The notes beneath the pieces were generated by a model. It searched no databases, was not told where the DNA came from, and was given only the letters and a program-made list of their open reading frames with translations. This document shows positions 15,821 to 24,288 of a stretch of DNA of 64,000 bases, in pieces. The position numbers were made by a program, and so were the translations under genes. Source of the stretch: Spirochaetaceae bacterium. Its GTDB lineage: Bacteria > Spirochaetota > Leptospiria > Leptospirales > Leptonemataceae. The stretch is from contig PCBI01000002.1 of NCBI GenBank assembly GCA_002730875.1, positions 1-64,000 on the forward strand, given 5' to 3'. Position 1 is the first letter of the stretch. Every line of letters begins with the position of its first letter.

Positions 15821-16930
15821 ATGAGTGAAAAGACCCCCGCTGTTCTGGTTCTGGAAAACGGAGATTATTTCGAAGGTTATTCCTTCGGCGCTTCCCGGGA
15901 ATCCCTGGGCGAAGTTTGTTTTAACACCTCCATGGCCGGTTATCAAGAAATCCTTACCGACCCATCGTACTCTGGTCAACTCGTAACACTCACCTATCCC
16001 ATGATTGGAAACTACGGCGTGCATCCGGAATACAGTCAGTCCAAAAAGATTCAGGCTGAGGCTCTGATTGTCAAAAGATACGTTAAGCATCCGTCCAACC
16101 ATATGTCGGAAAAAACTCTACAGGAGTACTTAATCGAGCAGGACACTCCGGCCATTGAACGAATCGATACTCGAAAACTGGTCTTAACCTTGCGAAACCA
16201 GGGGGCCATGCGCGGCGGCCTGTTTCCCGGAAAGAAATACTCCCCGGAATTACTGGAGAAAGTTAAGTCCATTCCTTCAATGCTGGGTCTGGACCTGGTA
16301 TCCCGGGTCACTACCGAAAAGCCCTATGTGTACGGCGAAGAGGGGGGTAAATACAAGATCGCGGTTATGGACTTCGGCGTTAAGACCAACATACTGCGCT
16401 ACTTGAACCAGAGCGGCTTTGAGGTACATGTATTTCCGGCCAGCGCGAAAATCGATGATCTCAAAGGGTTCGACGCTTATTTCCTGTCCAACGGCCCTGG
16501 CGATCCGGAGCCGGTTTCCTATGGCATCGAAACGGCTCGGGAAATCCTGGGCACCGGCAAACCGGTCTTTGGCATTTGCCTGGGCCATCAGATCATAGGA
16601 TTGGCCCGAGGATGGAAAACCTACAAGCTTAAGTTTGGTCATCGCGGCGGTAATCAGCCGGTAAAGGAAATGAAGAGTGGCAAAGTAGAGATCACCGCGC
16701 AGAATCATGGCTTTGCCGTAGAAGCCAACGAAAGCGAAAAGAATCTGAACATTTCGCATCTGAACTTGAACGATAAGACCATCGAAGGTTTCTACAACGA
16801 TGACTCCCATTTGATCACCGTGCAGCACCACCCGGAAGCAAGCCCCGGTCCCAATGACTCGGCGCATATGTTCTCGGATTTCTTTGCACTGGTGGACAAA
16901 TACTACCAGACCCATGAGCGAGCCAGCTAA
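15821..16930 (+). CDS. carA: Carbamoyl-phosphate synthase, small (glutaminase) subunit
   Basis: 369 aa. It hydrolyses glutamine and channels ammonia to CarB for carbamoyl phosphate, used for pyrimidines and arginine. The N-terminal CPSase small-chain domain begins AVLVLENGDYFEGYSFG and contains FNTSMAGYQEILTDPSY. The C-terminal class I glutamine amidotransferase domain has FGICLGHQ with nucleophile Cys253, and HHPEASPG with His337 and Glu339. Length is normal. The gene overlaps the next gene, dus, by 17 bp; CarB is not in the window. Translation start seems to be leaderless. Confidence 0.96.
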   Translation: MSEKTPAVLVLENGDYFEGYSFGASRESLGEVCFNTSMAGYQEILTDPSYSGQLVTLTYPMIGNYGVHPEYSQSKKIQAEALIVKRYVKHPSNHMSEKTLQEYLIEQDTPAIERIDTRKLVLTLRNQGAMRGGLFPGKKYSPELLEKVKSIPSMLGLDLVSRVTTEKPYVYGEEGGKYKIAVMDFGVKTNILRYLNQSGFEVHVFPASAKIDDLKGFDAYFLSNGPGDPEPVSYGIETAREILGTGKPVFGICLGHQIIGLARGWKTYKLKFGHRGGNQPVKEMKSGKVEITAQNHGFAVEANESEKNLNISHLNLNDKTIEGFYNDDSHLITVQHHPEASPGPNDSAHMFSDFFALVDKYYQTHERAS

Positions 16931-18011
16931 GAGCTCCTGGTTGGCCATGTCGCCCATGGCCGGCGTTTCTGACAGCCCCGGACGAATCATGAGTCGTCGC
17001 TACGGGGCTCATTTCAGTTTCACCGAGTTTGGTAGCGCGGATTTCATAGCGCAAAAGCATCCCGATACGCTCAAGCTCTATCACTTCACCGAAGAAGAAA
17101 GGCCCATTGTATTTCAGATATTTGGAAGCAATCCGGAAAGCATTCGCCAGGCGGTGCGAACCCTCCGGCCTCTGGAGCCTGACCGTTTTGATCTCAATAT
17201 GGGTTGCTCGGTAAACCGTGTGGCCATGAAAGGAGCCGGGGCAGGGCTTCTTCGGAACCCGGAGCGGGCCGGCGAATTGATCCATATTATGCGTCAGGAA
17301 AGCCAGCTGCCGGTGAGCGCCAAGATTCGTATCGGATGGGATGAATCCAGTCTGAACTTCCTAGAAGTGGGCCGGGTCCTGGAGGAAAGCGGCGCCTGTG
17401 CTGTATCCGTTCACGGTCGAACGGCTTCGCAGGGCTACAAGGGTACAGCCAACCATGAGCCCGCCGGGCTTCTGGCGGCGGAGTTATCCATTCCGGTCTT
17501 TGGCAACGGAGATATTCAGAGCTACGAACAGGCACGGGCATTCAGAAAGGAATGGAATCTGGCCGGAGTACTCATTGGTCGGGCCAGTATTGGTAACCCT
17601 TTTGTGTTTTCCAGCGTCGGCCCCGCAGGCATCCGCCACAAGATTGAGGCGGCCCGAACTCACCTTGAATTGAGCCTGAGCTTTCATGGCATCCAGGGTC
17701 TGTTCATATTCAGAAAACATCTGAGCCGCTATCTTGATTTTCTTGCCCCGGAAACCAGGCGTTTCTACCTTACCGAACGGGATCCGGAAAAACTGCATCG
17801 GGCCCTGGAAGAGCTGGCATTGCTACCGCCGGGCATTGATTCGGGGCAGCCGCCAATAGCTGAATCCATGCCGGGCCTGGATTTAGAGTTAGCTCCAGAG
17901 GAAGGCCAGGTAATCTCAGAGGTTCATCGGGATACTTGCCAGGATCGGCTCTGGGCCGACGATTGGAGTTTGACTGCCGGCGCGAGCGGCGGCGCTTCCG
18001 CAGTAGAATGA
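16914..18011 (+). CDS. dus: tRNA-dihydrouridine synthase family protein
   Basis: About 365 aa starting at an ATG inside the end of carA (17-bp overlap), giving MSEPAKSSWLAMSPMAGVSD with the Dus motif PMAGVSD near the N-terminus. It is an FMN TIM-barrel enzyme that reduces uridines in tRNA. DLNMGCSVNRVAMKGAGAGLL corresponds to the catalytic-Cys segment (usually NxGCPxxK); the Cys is kept but the following Pro is Ser and Lys is shifted to Arg. SVHGRTASQGYKGTA and FGNGDI, for phosphate and FMN binding, are intact. The C-terminal 50 residues, rich in Glu and Pro, are not typical and may be an extension. Confidence 0.87.
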   Translation: MSEPAKSSWLAMSPMAGVSDSPGRIMSRRYGAHFSFTEFGSADFIAQKHPDTLKLYHFTEEERPIVFQIFGSNPESIRQAVRTLRPLEPDRFDLNMGCSVNRVAMKGAGAGLLRNPERAGELIHIMRQESQLPVSAKIRIGWDESSLNFLEVGRVLEESGACAVSVHGRTASQGYKGTANHEPAGLLAAELSIPVFGNGDIQSYEQARAFRKEWNLAGVLIGRASIGNPFVFSSVGPAGIRHKIEAARTHLELSLSFHGIQGLFIFRKHLSRYLDFLAPETRRFYLTERDPEKLHRALEELALLPPGIDSGQPPIAESMPGLDLELAPEEGQVISEVHRDTCQDRLWADDWSLTAGASGGASAVE

Positions 18012-18015
18012 AGTC

Positions 18016-18055
18016 AAAGCGAGAAAGCAATTATTAAAGTGAGAATGCGATTATG
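18016..18055 (+). repeat. 20-bp tandem duplication spanning the surA-like start codon
   Basis: aaagcgagaaagcaattatt (18016-18035) is followed directly by aaagtgagaatgcgattatg (18036-18055), with 16 of 20 positions identical. The second copy ends with the ATG of the next gene, so the duplication supplies or moved its translation start region. Confidence 0.75.
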
Positions 18056-19021
18056 AAATCCAGAATAGTAGAACTGACAATACTGCTTTGCGCCATTTCG
18101 GTCCCGCTGGGGGCCGAAGGCCCCGCCAGTCGGGAACGGGCTCCGGGAGAGACGATAAACGGCATAAGGCTCATTGTGGGCGATGAACCCATTACAGATC
18201 TGGACATTGCTCAGATGGAAAAGAACATCCAGTATCTGAGGCAGAATCTGCGCATTTCAAAAAGGGAAGCTGCCGTTGAGGAGCTTATCGAGCGAGCCAT
18301 CATCGAACGCGTAGCGCGCCGGGAATCCATCATTGTAAGCGATGCCAGGATTCAGACGGAAATCAACAATCAGATGCGAGCCCGTTCCATCGAAACCGAA
18401 GCCGAATTTCAAGAGATCATCAAGAAAGAAACGGGTATGCCTTTTGAGGTCTGGAAGGATACAATGCGCATTAGTCTCATCCGTCAGCAAATACTTCAGA
18501 TCATGGTATCGGTGCCTCAGCCTTCCGCCAAAGAAGTGGAAGACTTCTATCGAAAGAATCAAAGACGGATAGGCATGGAGTTTTTGTACCGCGAAATCGT
18601 ATTTCCATTTACGCCGAACATTGCTCAGGAACGGGTGATTTCGCAAAAGGCGAAGCAAATTCATCAACAGTTGTCCGGTAATCCGTCCAGTTTTCCCAAC
18701 GTGGCGCGCACCCTGCCGGAGAATGTTTCTCCGTATAAGTTCGCCGGCGGTTTACGGAACTGGGAAGAGATCCAGGCTATTGCCGAGGAAGACCGTATTC
18801 TGGCCGGTGTGCTGTACAATATGCAACCAGGACAGTTGTCGCAAATATTCAGGGATCAGGCCGGTCGCTATAGAATTGTGTATCTTCAGGCCAAAAGACC
18901 CATTCCCCTGGACGAAGTTCGGGCATTGATTGAGCGCCGACTCTACATGGACCAGGCGGATAAGGCCTTCGACGAATGGATGAAAAAGCAAAAAGAAGAT
19001 CTCACTATCCAGAGACTGTAA
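18053..19021 (+). CDS. SurA/PpiC-like periplasmic chaperone
   Basis: 322 aa with a signal peptide (MKSRIVELTILLCAISVPLGAEG region cleaved after GAE or nearby). The N-terminal part (INGIRLIVGDEPITDLDIAQ, then RQNLRISKREAAVEELIERA) matches the SurA N-domain, in which an NxxxxxVxxxxIxxxD element is followed by helical segments. A parvulin-like region follows at about 180-290 (FLYREIVFPF, AGGLRNWEEIQ, YNMQPGQLSQIFRDQAGRYRIVYL). It should help fold outer-membrane proteins. It lies 41 bp behind dus and two bases ahead of the next gene, within an operon. The catalytic residues of the rotamase are not clearly conserved, so chaperone activity without isomerase activity is possible. Confidence 0.82.
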   Translation: MKSRIVELTILLCAISVPLGAEGPASRERAPGETINGIRLIVGDEPITDLDIAQMEKNIQYLRQNLRISKREAAVEELIERAIIERVARRESIIVSDARIQTEINNQMRARSIETEAEFQEIIKKETGMPFEVWKDTMRISLIRQQILQIMVSVPQPSAKEVEDFYRKNQRRIGMEFLYREIVFPFTPNIAQERVISQKAKQIHQQLSGNPSSFPNVARTLPENVSPYKFAGGLRNWEEIQAIAEEDRILAGVLYNMQPGQLSQIFRDQAGRYRIVYLQAKRPIPLDEVRALIERRLYMDQADKAFDEWMKKQKEDLTIQRL

Positions 19022-19022
19022 C

Positions 19023-20678
19023 ATGACTGTTCGCCTGAGCGGCTTTTATATTCATCTGCCAGAGAACCTCCCGGAGACTGCGGAGCATGCATTCGAAAGA
19101 AGCATGGAGAATTTGTCATCATTTCTGGACTTACTTCATCGAATGTCCGCCGAATCAGGGTCTGCCTTGATTCTGAACAACCCCACGATAATCGTTCGAC
19201 AGACCGCTTCCATTTCTTCGGAGGTTATCCAACGATATTCCTCCGAAGCCAGCTCAGAACCGGCGCCGAGCAATTCGTCCAGAGCCGATGCGGCCACTGT
19301 AGGGCTTACGATCCGCTTTCAGGAGATGCCGGAGCATCCCTATTACGCTCTGCGGTCGCTACTCCATAGACCGAATCTTTCCCCGGAAGATGTGGAAGCC
19401 CGGATGGAAACCTTTGCTTTCTTTGACGGGCTTTTTCCCCTTCTGGATCTTAACGTTAGTAAGGATCTGCTTGAGCGTCACATTGAATTCCTGAGCAGCT
19501 ATACCTATGGCGAAAACGTTCCCATCGGAATGGCAGCGGATTTCGTTTCAGCGGAATTCTTTGAACTGGACAAGCAGCCGGACACGGACCTTCGCAGCTT
19601 TGCATTCAAGAACTTCCATGAACTTGATGGGGAAGTTGCCTTCTACCAGCCGGATCTTCGCCTCTACCGACTGGACTTCTCGGCAAGGGATTATCGTTCC
19701 ATAGAGCTCTGTCGTTCCGTAGGCGAGGCGTTGGAAAGCGAATCCTCCGAAGCGAACCAGGTAAGCCTGGATGCCATTTATGAACTGATTCAAAGACGCC
19801 CTGAATCGATTCGTATCGCGCCGTCCTACATTGAACTGGAGCTCAACGGGCAATCGCCGGTAAAAGACCGATTACTTCTGGAATCAACAGGCCAGACGCT
19901 TTCTAATACAAATAGAGCAAGTTTCCTTTCTCAGTTGGACCGTTTCTTGCCAGGAGACGTTACTGTTTGTCTGGGCGGCCTGGGCGATTCCGGGGCGGAT
20001 CCCGGGGCTCCGGAGTTCAGTCTGCAGCTTCTAGAAAAGGAAGCCGTAAAGCAGGTCTATGTAGAAACCTACGGGTACAATCTTGCGGACTGGATTGAGT
20101 ATTTGAAGTCCAATGCAAAAAGGGCGGGTTCGCTAAATACGTCCAGTAGACTGGTTTTGATTGTACGGCTTTGCAGCTTGAGGGCGGATCGCTATGAGCA
20201 TTTCTATTCAGGCGGGGATTTGAAGTCCGTAATTGCCGGACTGGATCAGTGTATTCAACATCTCAGCGGTTCCGAAGAGCCCATGCTTGCGGTTTACGTA
20301 GAGATGCAGAAGATTCGGGAAGTGGAGGACGAAATCCATGACTTTTTCCAGAAGTACGATCCCACTCCGGTGAAACCCATTCTCAGAAAGCAAAACACCT
20401 ATGCCGGCGTTCTGGAAGACCGAAAAATCGCCGATCTGAGTCCGCCGGTTCGCGGCTTCTGCTGGCATCTGGCCAGGGATCTATACATAAATGCTGAAGG
20501 GAAGGTTCCCGTATGCCGGCAGGATCCCAATGCTCGAAACCAGTCCATGGAAATCCAGGATTTGAAATCGGCCTTCCAGGGTTTATCGGCAGACTACACA
20601 AAGTCTATGCAGGGCCGTCATGATTCCGTGAATGCTCCCTGTTTGAAATGTGATGAGTGGTATTTATTTCAGGGCTGA
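19023..20678 (+). CDS. spiro-SPASM-type protein (Cys cluster without radical SAM core)
   Basis: 551 aa, start ATG one base behind the surA-like stop codon. The C-terminus carries a SPASM-like iron-sulfur cysteine set: Cys480 (CWHLARDLYINAEGKVPVC ends at Cys498), then Cys540 and Cys543 (CLKCDEWYLF). The motif resembles the auxiliary-cluster domain of radical-SAM enzymes, but no CxxxCxxC radical SAM motif occurs anywhere, which fits the spirochete-specific spiro-SPASM family. The first 470 residues are acidic and rich in Glu and Ser, with no recognised domain. Next on the same strand come a cytidylyltransferase and a PseG-like gene, so a joint role in surface glycan synthesis is plausible but inferred. 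Confidence 0.8.
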   Translation: MTVRLSGFYIHLPENLPETAEHAFERSMENLSSFLDLLHRMSAESGSALILNNPTIIVRQTASISSEVIQRYSSEASSEPAPSNSSRADAATVGLTIRFQEMPEHPYYALRSLLHRPNLSPEDVEARMETFAFFDGLFPLLDLNVSKDLLERHIEFLSSYTYGENVPIGMAADFVSAEFFELDKQPDTDLRSFAFKNFHELDGEVAFYQPDLRLYRLDFSARDYRSIELCRSVGEALESESSEANQVSLDAIYELIQRRPESIRIAPSYIELELNGQSPVKDRLLLESTGQTLSNTNRASFLSQLDRFLPGDVTVCLGGLGDSGADPGAPEFSLQLLEKEAVKQVYVETYGYNLADWIEYLKSNAKRAGSLNTSSRLVLIVRLCSLRADRYEHFYSGGDLKSVIAGLDQCIQHLSGSEEPMLAVYVEMQKIREVEDEIHDFFQKYDPTPVKPILRKQNTYAGVLEDRKIADLSPPVRGFCWHLARDLYINAEGKVPVCRQDPNARNQSMEIQDLKSAFQGLSADYTKSMQGRHDSVNAPCLKCDEWYLFQG

Positions 20679-20903
20679 GCCTTATTGAATCGCCCTATCT
20701 GTCGATATAAACTATTAAGTCAGATCCGCTTCTTCACAGAAGATTCGTGGGCGGCCTCAGGAAGACCCGAGGTGCGGTACATTCCTGAGCCTTCAGGCTA
20801 TGGCTCTTCGCGCCGGTGTTGCGACGGTGGATGATGCAAGACAGGTAAGTAAGTCTGCAACATCCCGGATGTATGATCCGGTTCTGACAGGAAGCTATCG
20901 ATA
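20679..20903. other. 225-bp gap after the spiro-SPASM gene
   Basis: No reading frame, repeat or strong promoter is visible apart from the short inverted repeat gccttcaggc near 20795. The next gene has a weak ribosome binding site (caggaag). Confidence 0.4.
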
Positions 20904-21668
20904 ATGAATGCGCATGAAACAGTTTGTCTGGTGCAGGCCCGTTCGGGTTCGTTTCGGTTGCCTGGCAAGGTGTTCAGAACATTGCCGGCCACTGGACCTG
21001 GACTGTCGATTCTGGAGCATTGCATCCGTCGTCTGGAAAAGGCGGACGTCGGGCCCGTTTATGCCTTGATTCCCCACAATGATGAACCCATGCAGGAATT
21101 TCTGGAAAAACATTCCATTTCTTTCATTGCCGGACCGCTGGACGATGTTCGTGCTCGCTTTGATCTGGCCGGTCGGGTAACCGGGGCCCGATATCTGGTT
21201 CGCGCCACTGCGGATAATCCCTGCGTGGACCCGGACTTTGTCCGTAGAAGCGTGGAAAGAATCAAGCAAACGGGCGCCGATCTGTTTGCCTTTGGCGGCT
21301 TGCCGCTGGGATGTGCTGTTGAAGTGTTTACCGCCCGGAGTCTTGAATGCCGACATGGTCCGGAAAAAGAAGACCCTCCGGAATATCGGGAGCATGTTAG
21401 TCTACATATCAAGCATCATCCCGAGCACTATCGTGTTATCGTAGAGAATGCCGGTCTGCCGGATAGGGCCGCGGCCATGCGACTTACAGTGGACGAAGAT
21501 TCGGATTACACTGTGGTCCAGCAGGTTTTTGAACTCCTGGGCCCGGATTTCACCATGGATGATCTCCTGGAGTTGCAGGGCCAGAAACCGGAACTATTCC
21601 AAATCAATGCCAGTGTACAACAGAGAAAATTTCCGGCGCATTTATTTGCTAAGCGGCATAGCGCCTGA
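20904..21668 (+). CDS. SpsF/NeuA-like cytidylyltransferase-family protein
   Basis: 254 aa. The N-terminus has LVQARSGSFRLPGKV, the nucleotide-binding motif (QARxGSxRLPGK) of the SpsF/CMP-sugar synthetase branch of nucleotidyltransferases. RATADNPCVDPDFVRR provides the D-N-P metal-site region, and LTVDEDSDYTVV is the conserved L-T-x-D-x-x-x-D-x-x-x-V motif near the C-terminus. It would activate a sugar with CTP. It is followed by a PseG-like gene overlapping it by 62 bp, which points to an activated acidic or modified nine-carbon sugar, or another surface glycan unit. The substrate is not determinable from sequence. Confidence 0.82.
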   Translation: MNAHETVCLVQARSGSFRLPGKVFRTLPATGPGLSILEHCIRRLEKADVGPVYALIPHNDEPMQEFLEKHSISFIAGPLDDVRARFDLAGRVTGARYLVRATADNPCVDPDFVRRSVERIKQTGADLFAFGGLPLGCAVEVFTARSLECRHGPEKEDPPEYREHVSLHIKHHPEHYRVIVENAGLPDRAAAMRLTVDEDSDYTVVQQVFELLGPDFTMDDLLELQGQKPELFQINASVQQRKFPAHLFAKRHSA

Positions 21669-22800
21669 AATCTATGGCACGGGGCATGCGCGCCGAGCGC
21701 CCATAATCCGCGAGATACTATCGCATTGCGATTTGCGTCTTGTACCCATCACTGATCCTCCGGACCAGTTCTGGAACGGCCAGGGAAAGTCCTTCCTGTC
21801 GGAAATCGCTCATTCTGTATCGCCCGCTTTAGTAGTTCTGGATGCCCGGGACCTGGATCCATCCCCGCTGTTGCAGTATTGCTCTGTTCTTGCTGTGGAC
21901 AATCAGAGCCGGCACAGAAAGAAACTGGCCTTGCGTTCATCAGATTCTAGCTCATCCCCTGCCCATTCATCGGGAGCGGATGCCTATTCCTCCGCAACGG
22001 GCTGGCCGGAAATCTTCGGCGGCGGTTCGCTTAGAAAGAAATCACTCTACCTTGCCAATGACGGTTTTCCCATCATTTACTACGATACCTTGCTTCCCGG
22101 ATGCAATCTGAAAACCTCTGTTCGCAGGTATCTGGGCCCTCCGACGCAGCCCGGTCTCCAAAGAAGTAGCGCCGGCAAGAGCCCTATGCGCAATAGCCCT
22201 CCGCGGAAGAAGGGGCTTGTCTTCTATGCGGGAAGCGCCGGATTCATTGCCGATTCGAGACTAAATACGCTGGATCGGGTATTTTACCAGGTGTTCGGAG
22301 ATTCCTATATGCGTATTGGCGGAAGTGAACCGTCCGTCGCCATCCACCATCGGGCCCGACTGGATGGGGCCGCCTACGGAGCCCTCCTGGAAGAGGCCGA
22401 ATTCTTCCTGGGTTACTATGGCCTGAGTCTCTATCAGGCGGCGGCCGCCGGATGCGCCGTCTGGGGTTTGATGCCCGGGCATGCTTATCACGATGATCTG
22501 ATCTGTAAGTGGTCCATCCAGGGAGGCGGACCGGTCTTGCATGCAGGCCCCGAACTGGATTTGCCGCTGAACCCCGGCAGGACCAGTCTGTCTCGGGGGG
22601 CAGCACCGAGGGGGGCCTCCCCGGAAGGAGCCAGTACGACCAATATCCTTCGGGCCACCGAAAGCGAGATCAAAGCGCTGAAGCAGCTCGGATCGGGCTG
22701 GAAAGAGACCGGCGATTCTGCATTCGACGGCGCCTTTGCCTTTCGCGCCGCTCTGCGGGCTCTGAAACGGGCCTTGCCAGCTCGAAAGCCAGGACAATGA
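21607..22800 (+). CDS. PseG-like putative nucleotide-sugar hydrolase/glycosyltransferase
   Basis: About 397 aa from ATG 21607, inside the end of the cytidylyltransferase gene. The N-terminus has EIYGTGHARRAPIIREIL, resembling the G-x-G-H-x-x-R motif of PseG (UDP-sugar hydrolase) and related GT-B enzymes. The second half (VFYAGSAGFIADSRLNTL; ARLDGAAYGALLEEAEFFLGYYGLSLYQAAAAGCAVW) fits a GT-B nucleotide-sugar-binding domain, ending in a loop rich in Ser, Gly and Pro (SLSRGAAPRGASPEGAS). A low-complexity insert also occurs at about 158-175. The family is distant, so function is tentative. The frame is open back to 21448, but that segment only overlaps the upstream gene. Confidence 0.68.
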   Translation: MPVYNRENFRRIYLLSGIAPEIYGTGHARRAPIIREILSHCDLRLVPITDPPDQFWNGQGKSFLSEIAHSVSPALVVLDARDLDPSPLLQYCSVLAVDNQSRHRKKLALRSSDSSSSPAHSSGADAYSSATGWPEIFGGGSLRKKSLYLANDGFPIIYYDTLLPGCNLKTSVRRYLGPPTQPGLQRSSAGKSPMRNSPPRKKGLVFYAGSAGFIADSRLNTLDRVFYQVFGDSYMRIGGSEPSVAIHHRARLDGAAYGALLEEAEFFLGYYGLSLYQAAAAGCAVWGLMPGHAYHDDLICKWSIQGGGPVLHAGPELDLPLNPGRTSLSRGAAPRGASPEGASTTNILRATESEIKALKQLGSGWKETGDSAFDGAFAFRAALRALKRALPARKPGQ

Positions 22801-22864
22801 ACCACTGAGCCTGCCAGGGTTCGTATTGTCAAAATAGGGCCCGGTGGCAATGTGACTTCCGTAG

Positions 22865-24193
22865 ATGGATCAGCACGAAAAAACGGAAAGCCCATTACTC
22901 CGGACTCTATCCTTCGGCGTACTCTTCCTCGCCGGATTGCTCTCCTTGTGGCAACGAGCCGACCACAGACCTCCGGAAGAGGAAGTGGAGCGATTTCGTA
23001 GCAATCAGATGAGCTTTTTCATGAAGCTGCAGGTGAGTTATGCAGTGCTGCCCGAGCTGGCCAGCGATTACGGCCAGGATCCTACCGAGGCCCGCAATAG
23101 CGCAGTAGAGTCCATACAGCAGGTTTGCGATTCCAGCATGGCCGCTTCTGCATCCGATCAGGTGCAATGCGCGGTGCTCCTTGCGTATCTGCAGGCGGAT
23201 TTTGAAAAGTATACCACTCGCACCGGGCCGCTTCAGGACGAATTTGAAACTCTGTATATTAATGGGAAGCCCCTGCAAGCAGAAGCCGGTCTTTTCAAAA
23301 CCCCGGTGGGCGATCTGGTACGGCTGAAGCAGTACCGACTTCTGGGCAAAGAAGAACGGGCCAGCGAACTCCATCAAAAACTCAAAGAGCAGGCGTCCCG
23401 CTCTTACGGTCTGCAGGTATTTTTCGTTATCACATTTCTGGCTGTACTGGTCATTGGCTTCTCTTTCGCTGTGGCCGCAATTCGTAAGAAGCCGGTGCAG
23501 CAATTCGGTATCGCTTTATTGAGCGTGCCCGCCGGGCATTTTCGCGTTTTTCTGGAAGCAACCATACTGACCTTTTTTGGCATTGCTGCTCTGCTACCTC
23601 TTCTAGGCGGTTTGATTCCCGAATCCATGCGAATGTACGGTATTGTAGGTCTGCATTTTCTTCTTCTGGTCGGAGTACTTGTTTACGTGGCTCGGCAGAG
23701 TTCCGTGGAAACCTTGCAGAAGGTCTTTGGCGACTGGCACTATAGACCCGGCCACCAGTTGTTAATCGGCTTTCTGGGCTGGTGCGCCATTGTGCCGGTG
23801 GGACTCATGTCGGCCATGGTACTGATTCAACAGGCGGCCTCCGATCCCGTGGAGCAGGCCCATCCGATCGCATTTGTACTGCAGGATCACTTCCTGGCGG
23901 CCTTTATTCTCGCGGTTGTACTGGCTCCGCTTATGGAGGAGATAGTGTTTCGCGGCTTCCTTTACGGTTATCTTCGCAGCCGGTTTTCCATACTGGCGGC
24001 GGCGCCGCTTACCGGGCTGGTTTTTGCCATCCTGCATCCGCAGGGAGTGGCGGCCATGCCCTACCTGTTCATGCTGGGAACCGGGCTTTGCCTTCTGCGG
24101 GAATATAACCGAAGCCTGGTGCCGGCCATTTTCGCGCATATGGTTACCAACGGTCTGGTGATGGTAATATCGTACTCGATGATGGCTTCCTGA
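22865..24193 (+). CDS. CPBP-family (Abi) intramembrane metalloprotease
   Basis: 442 aa. A first transmembrane helix (TLSFGVLFLAGLLSL) is followed by a soluble domain of about 170 residues, then 8 or so helices. The C-terminal part carries the CPBP/Rce1-like catalytic motifs: LAPLMEEIVFRGFLYGYLRS (EExxxR), FAILHPQG (F-x-x-x-H) and FAHMVTNGLVM (HxxxN). Such enzymes cleave transmembrane or prenylated proteins, some after bacteriocin or Sec maturation. The large extracytoplasmic domain between helices 1 and 2 is unusual for the family and may bind the substrate. It is convergent with rnr. Confidence 0.85.
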   Translation: MDQHEKTESPLLRTLSFGVLFLAGLLSLWQRADHRPPEEEVERFRSNQMSFFMKLQVSYAVLPELASDYGQDPTEARNSAVESIQQVCDSSMAASASDQVQCAVLLAYLQADFEKYTTRTGPLQDEFETLYINGKPLQAEAGLFKTPVGDLVRLKQYRLLGKEERASELHQKLKEQASRSYGLQVFFVITFLAVLVIGFSFAVAAIRKKPVQQFGIALLSVPAGHFRVFLEATILTFFGIAALLPLLGGLIPESMRMYGIVGLHFLLLVGVLVYVARQSSVETLQKVFGDWHYRPGHQLLIGFLGWCAIVPVGLMSAMVLIQQAASDPVEQAHPIAFVLQDHFLAAFILAVVLAPLMEEIVFRGFLYGYLRSRFSILAAAPLTGLVFAILHPQGVAAMPYLFMLGTGLCLLREYNRSLVPAIFAHMVTNGLVMVISYSMMAS

Positions 24194-24228
24194 TTCCCCG
24201 GGTTCTGCCCCCGTAGCGCAGTCATGGA

Positions 24229-24288
24229 ACCGCGCCAAGAGATCAGAAATCCCGCCAGGAGATCAGGAACCGCGCCAGGAGATCAGGA
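24229..24288. repeat. Three tandem 20-bp repeats covering the rnr stop codon
   Basis: Units at 24229-24248, 24249-24268 and 24269-24288 share ccgcca(a/g)gagatcag(a/g)a, with two to four substitutions between copies. The third copy contains the stop codon of rnr (tca, 24283-24285 read on the minus strand). The array lies between convergent genes. Confidence 0.85.

Noticed and set aside
21448..21606. Upstream extension of the PseG-like frame
   Set aside because: It lies entirely within the cytidylyltransferase gene and its translation (with many Trp and Arg) looks like a shadow.
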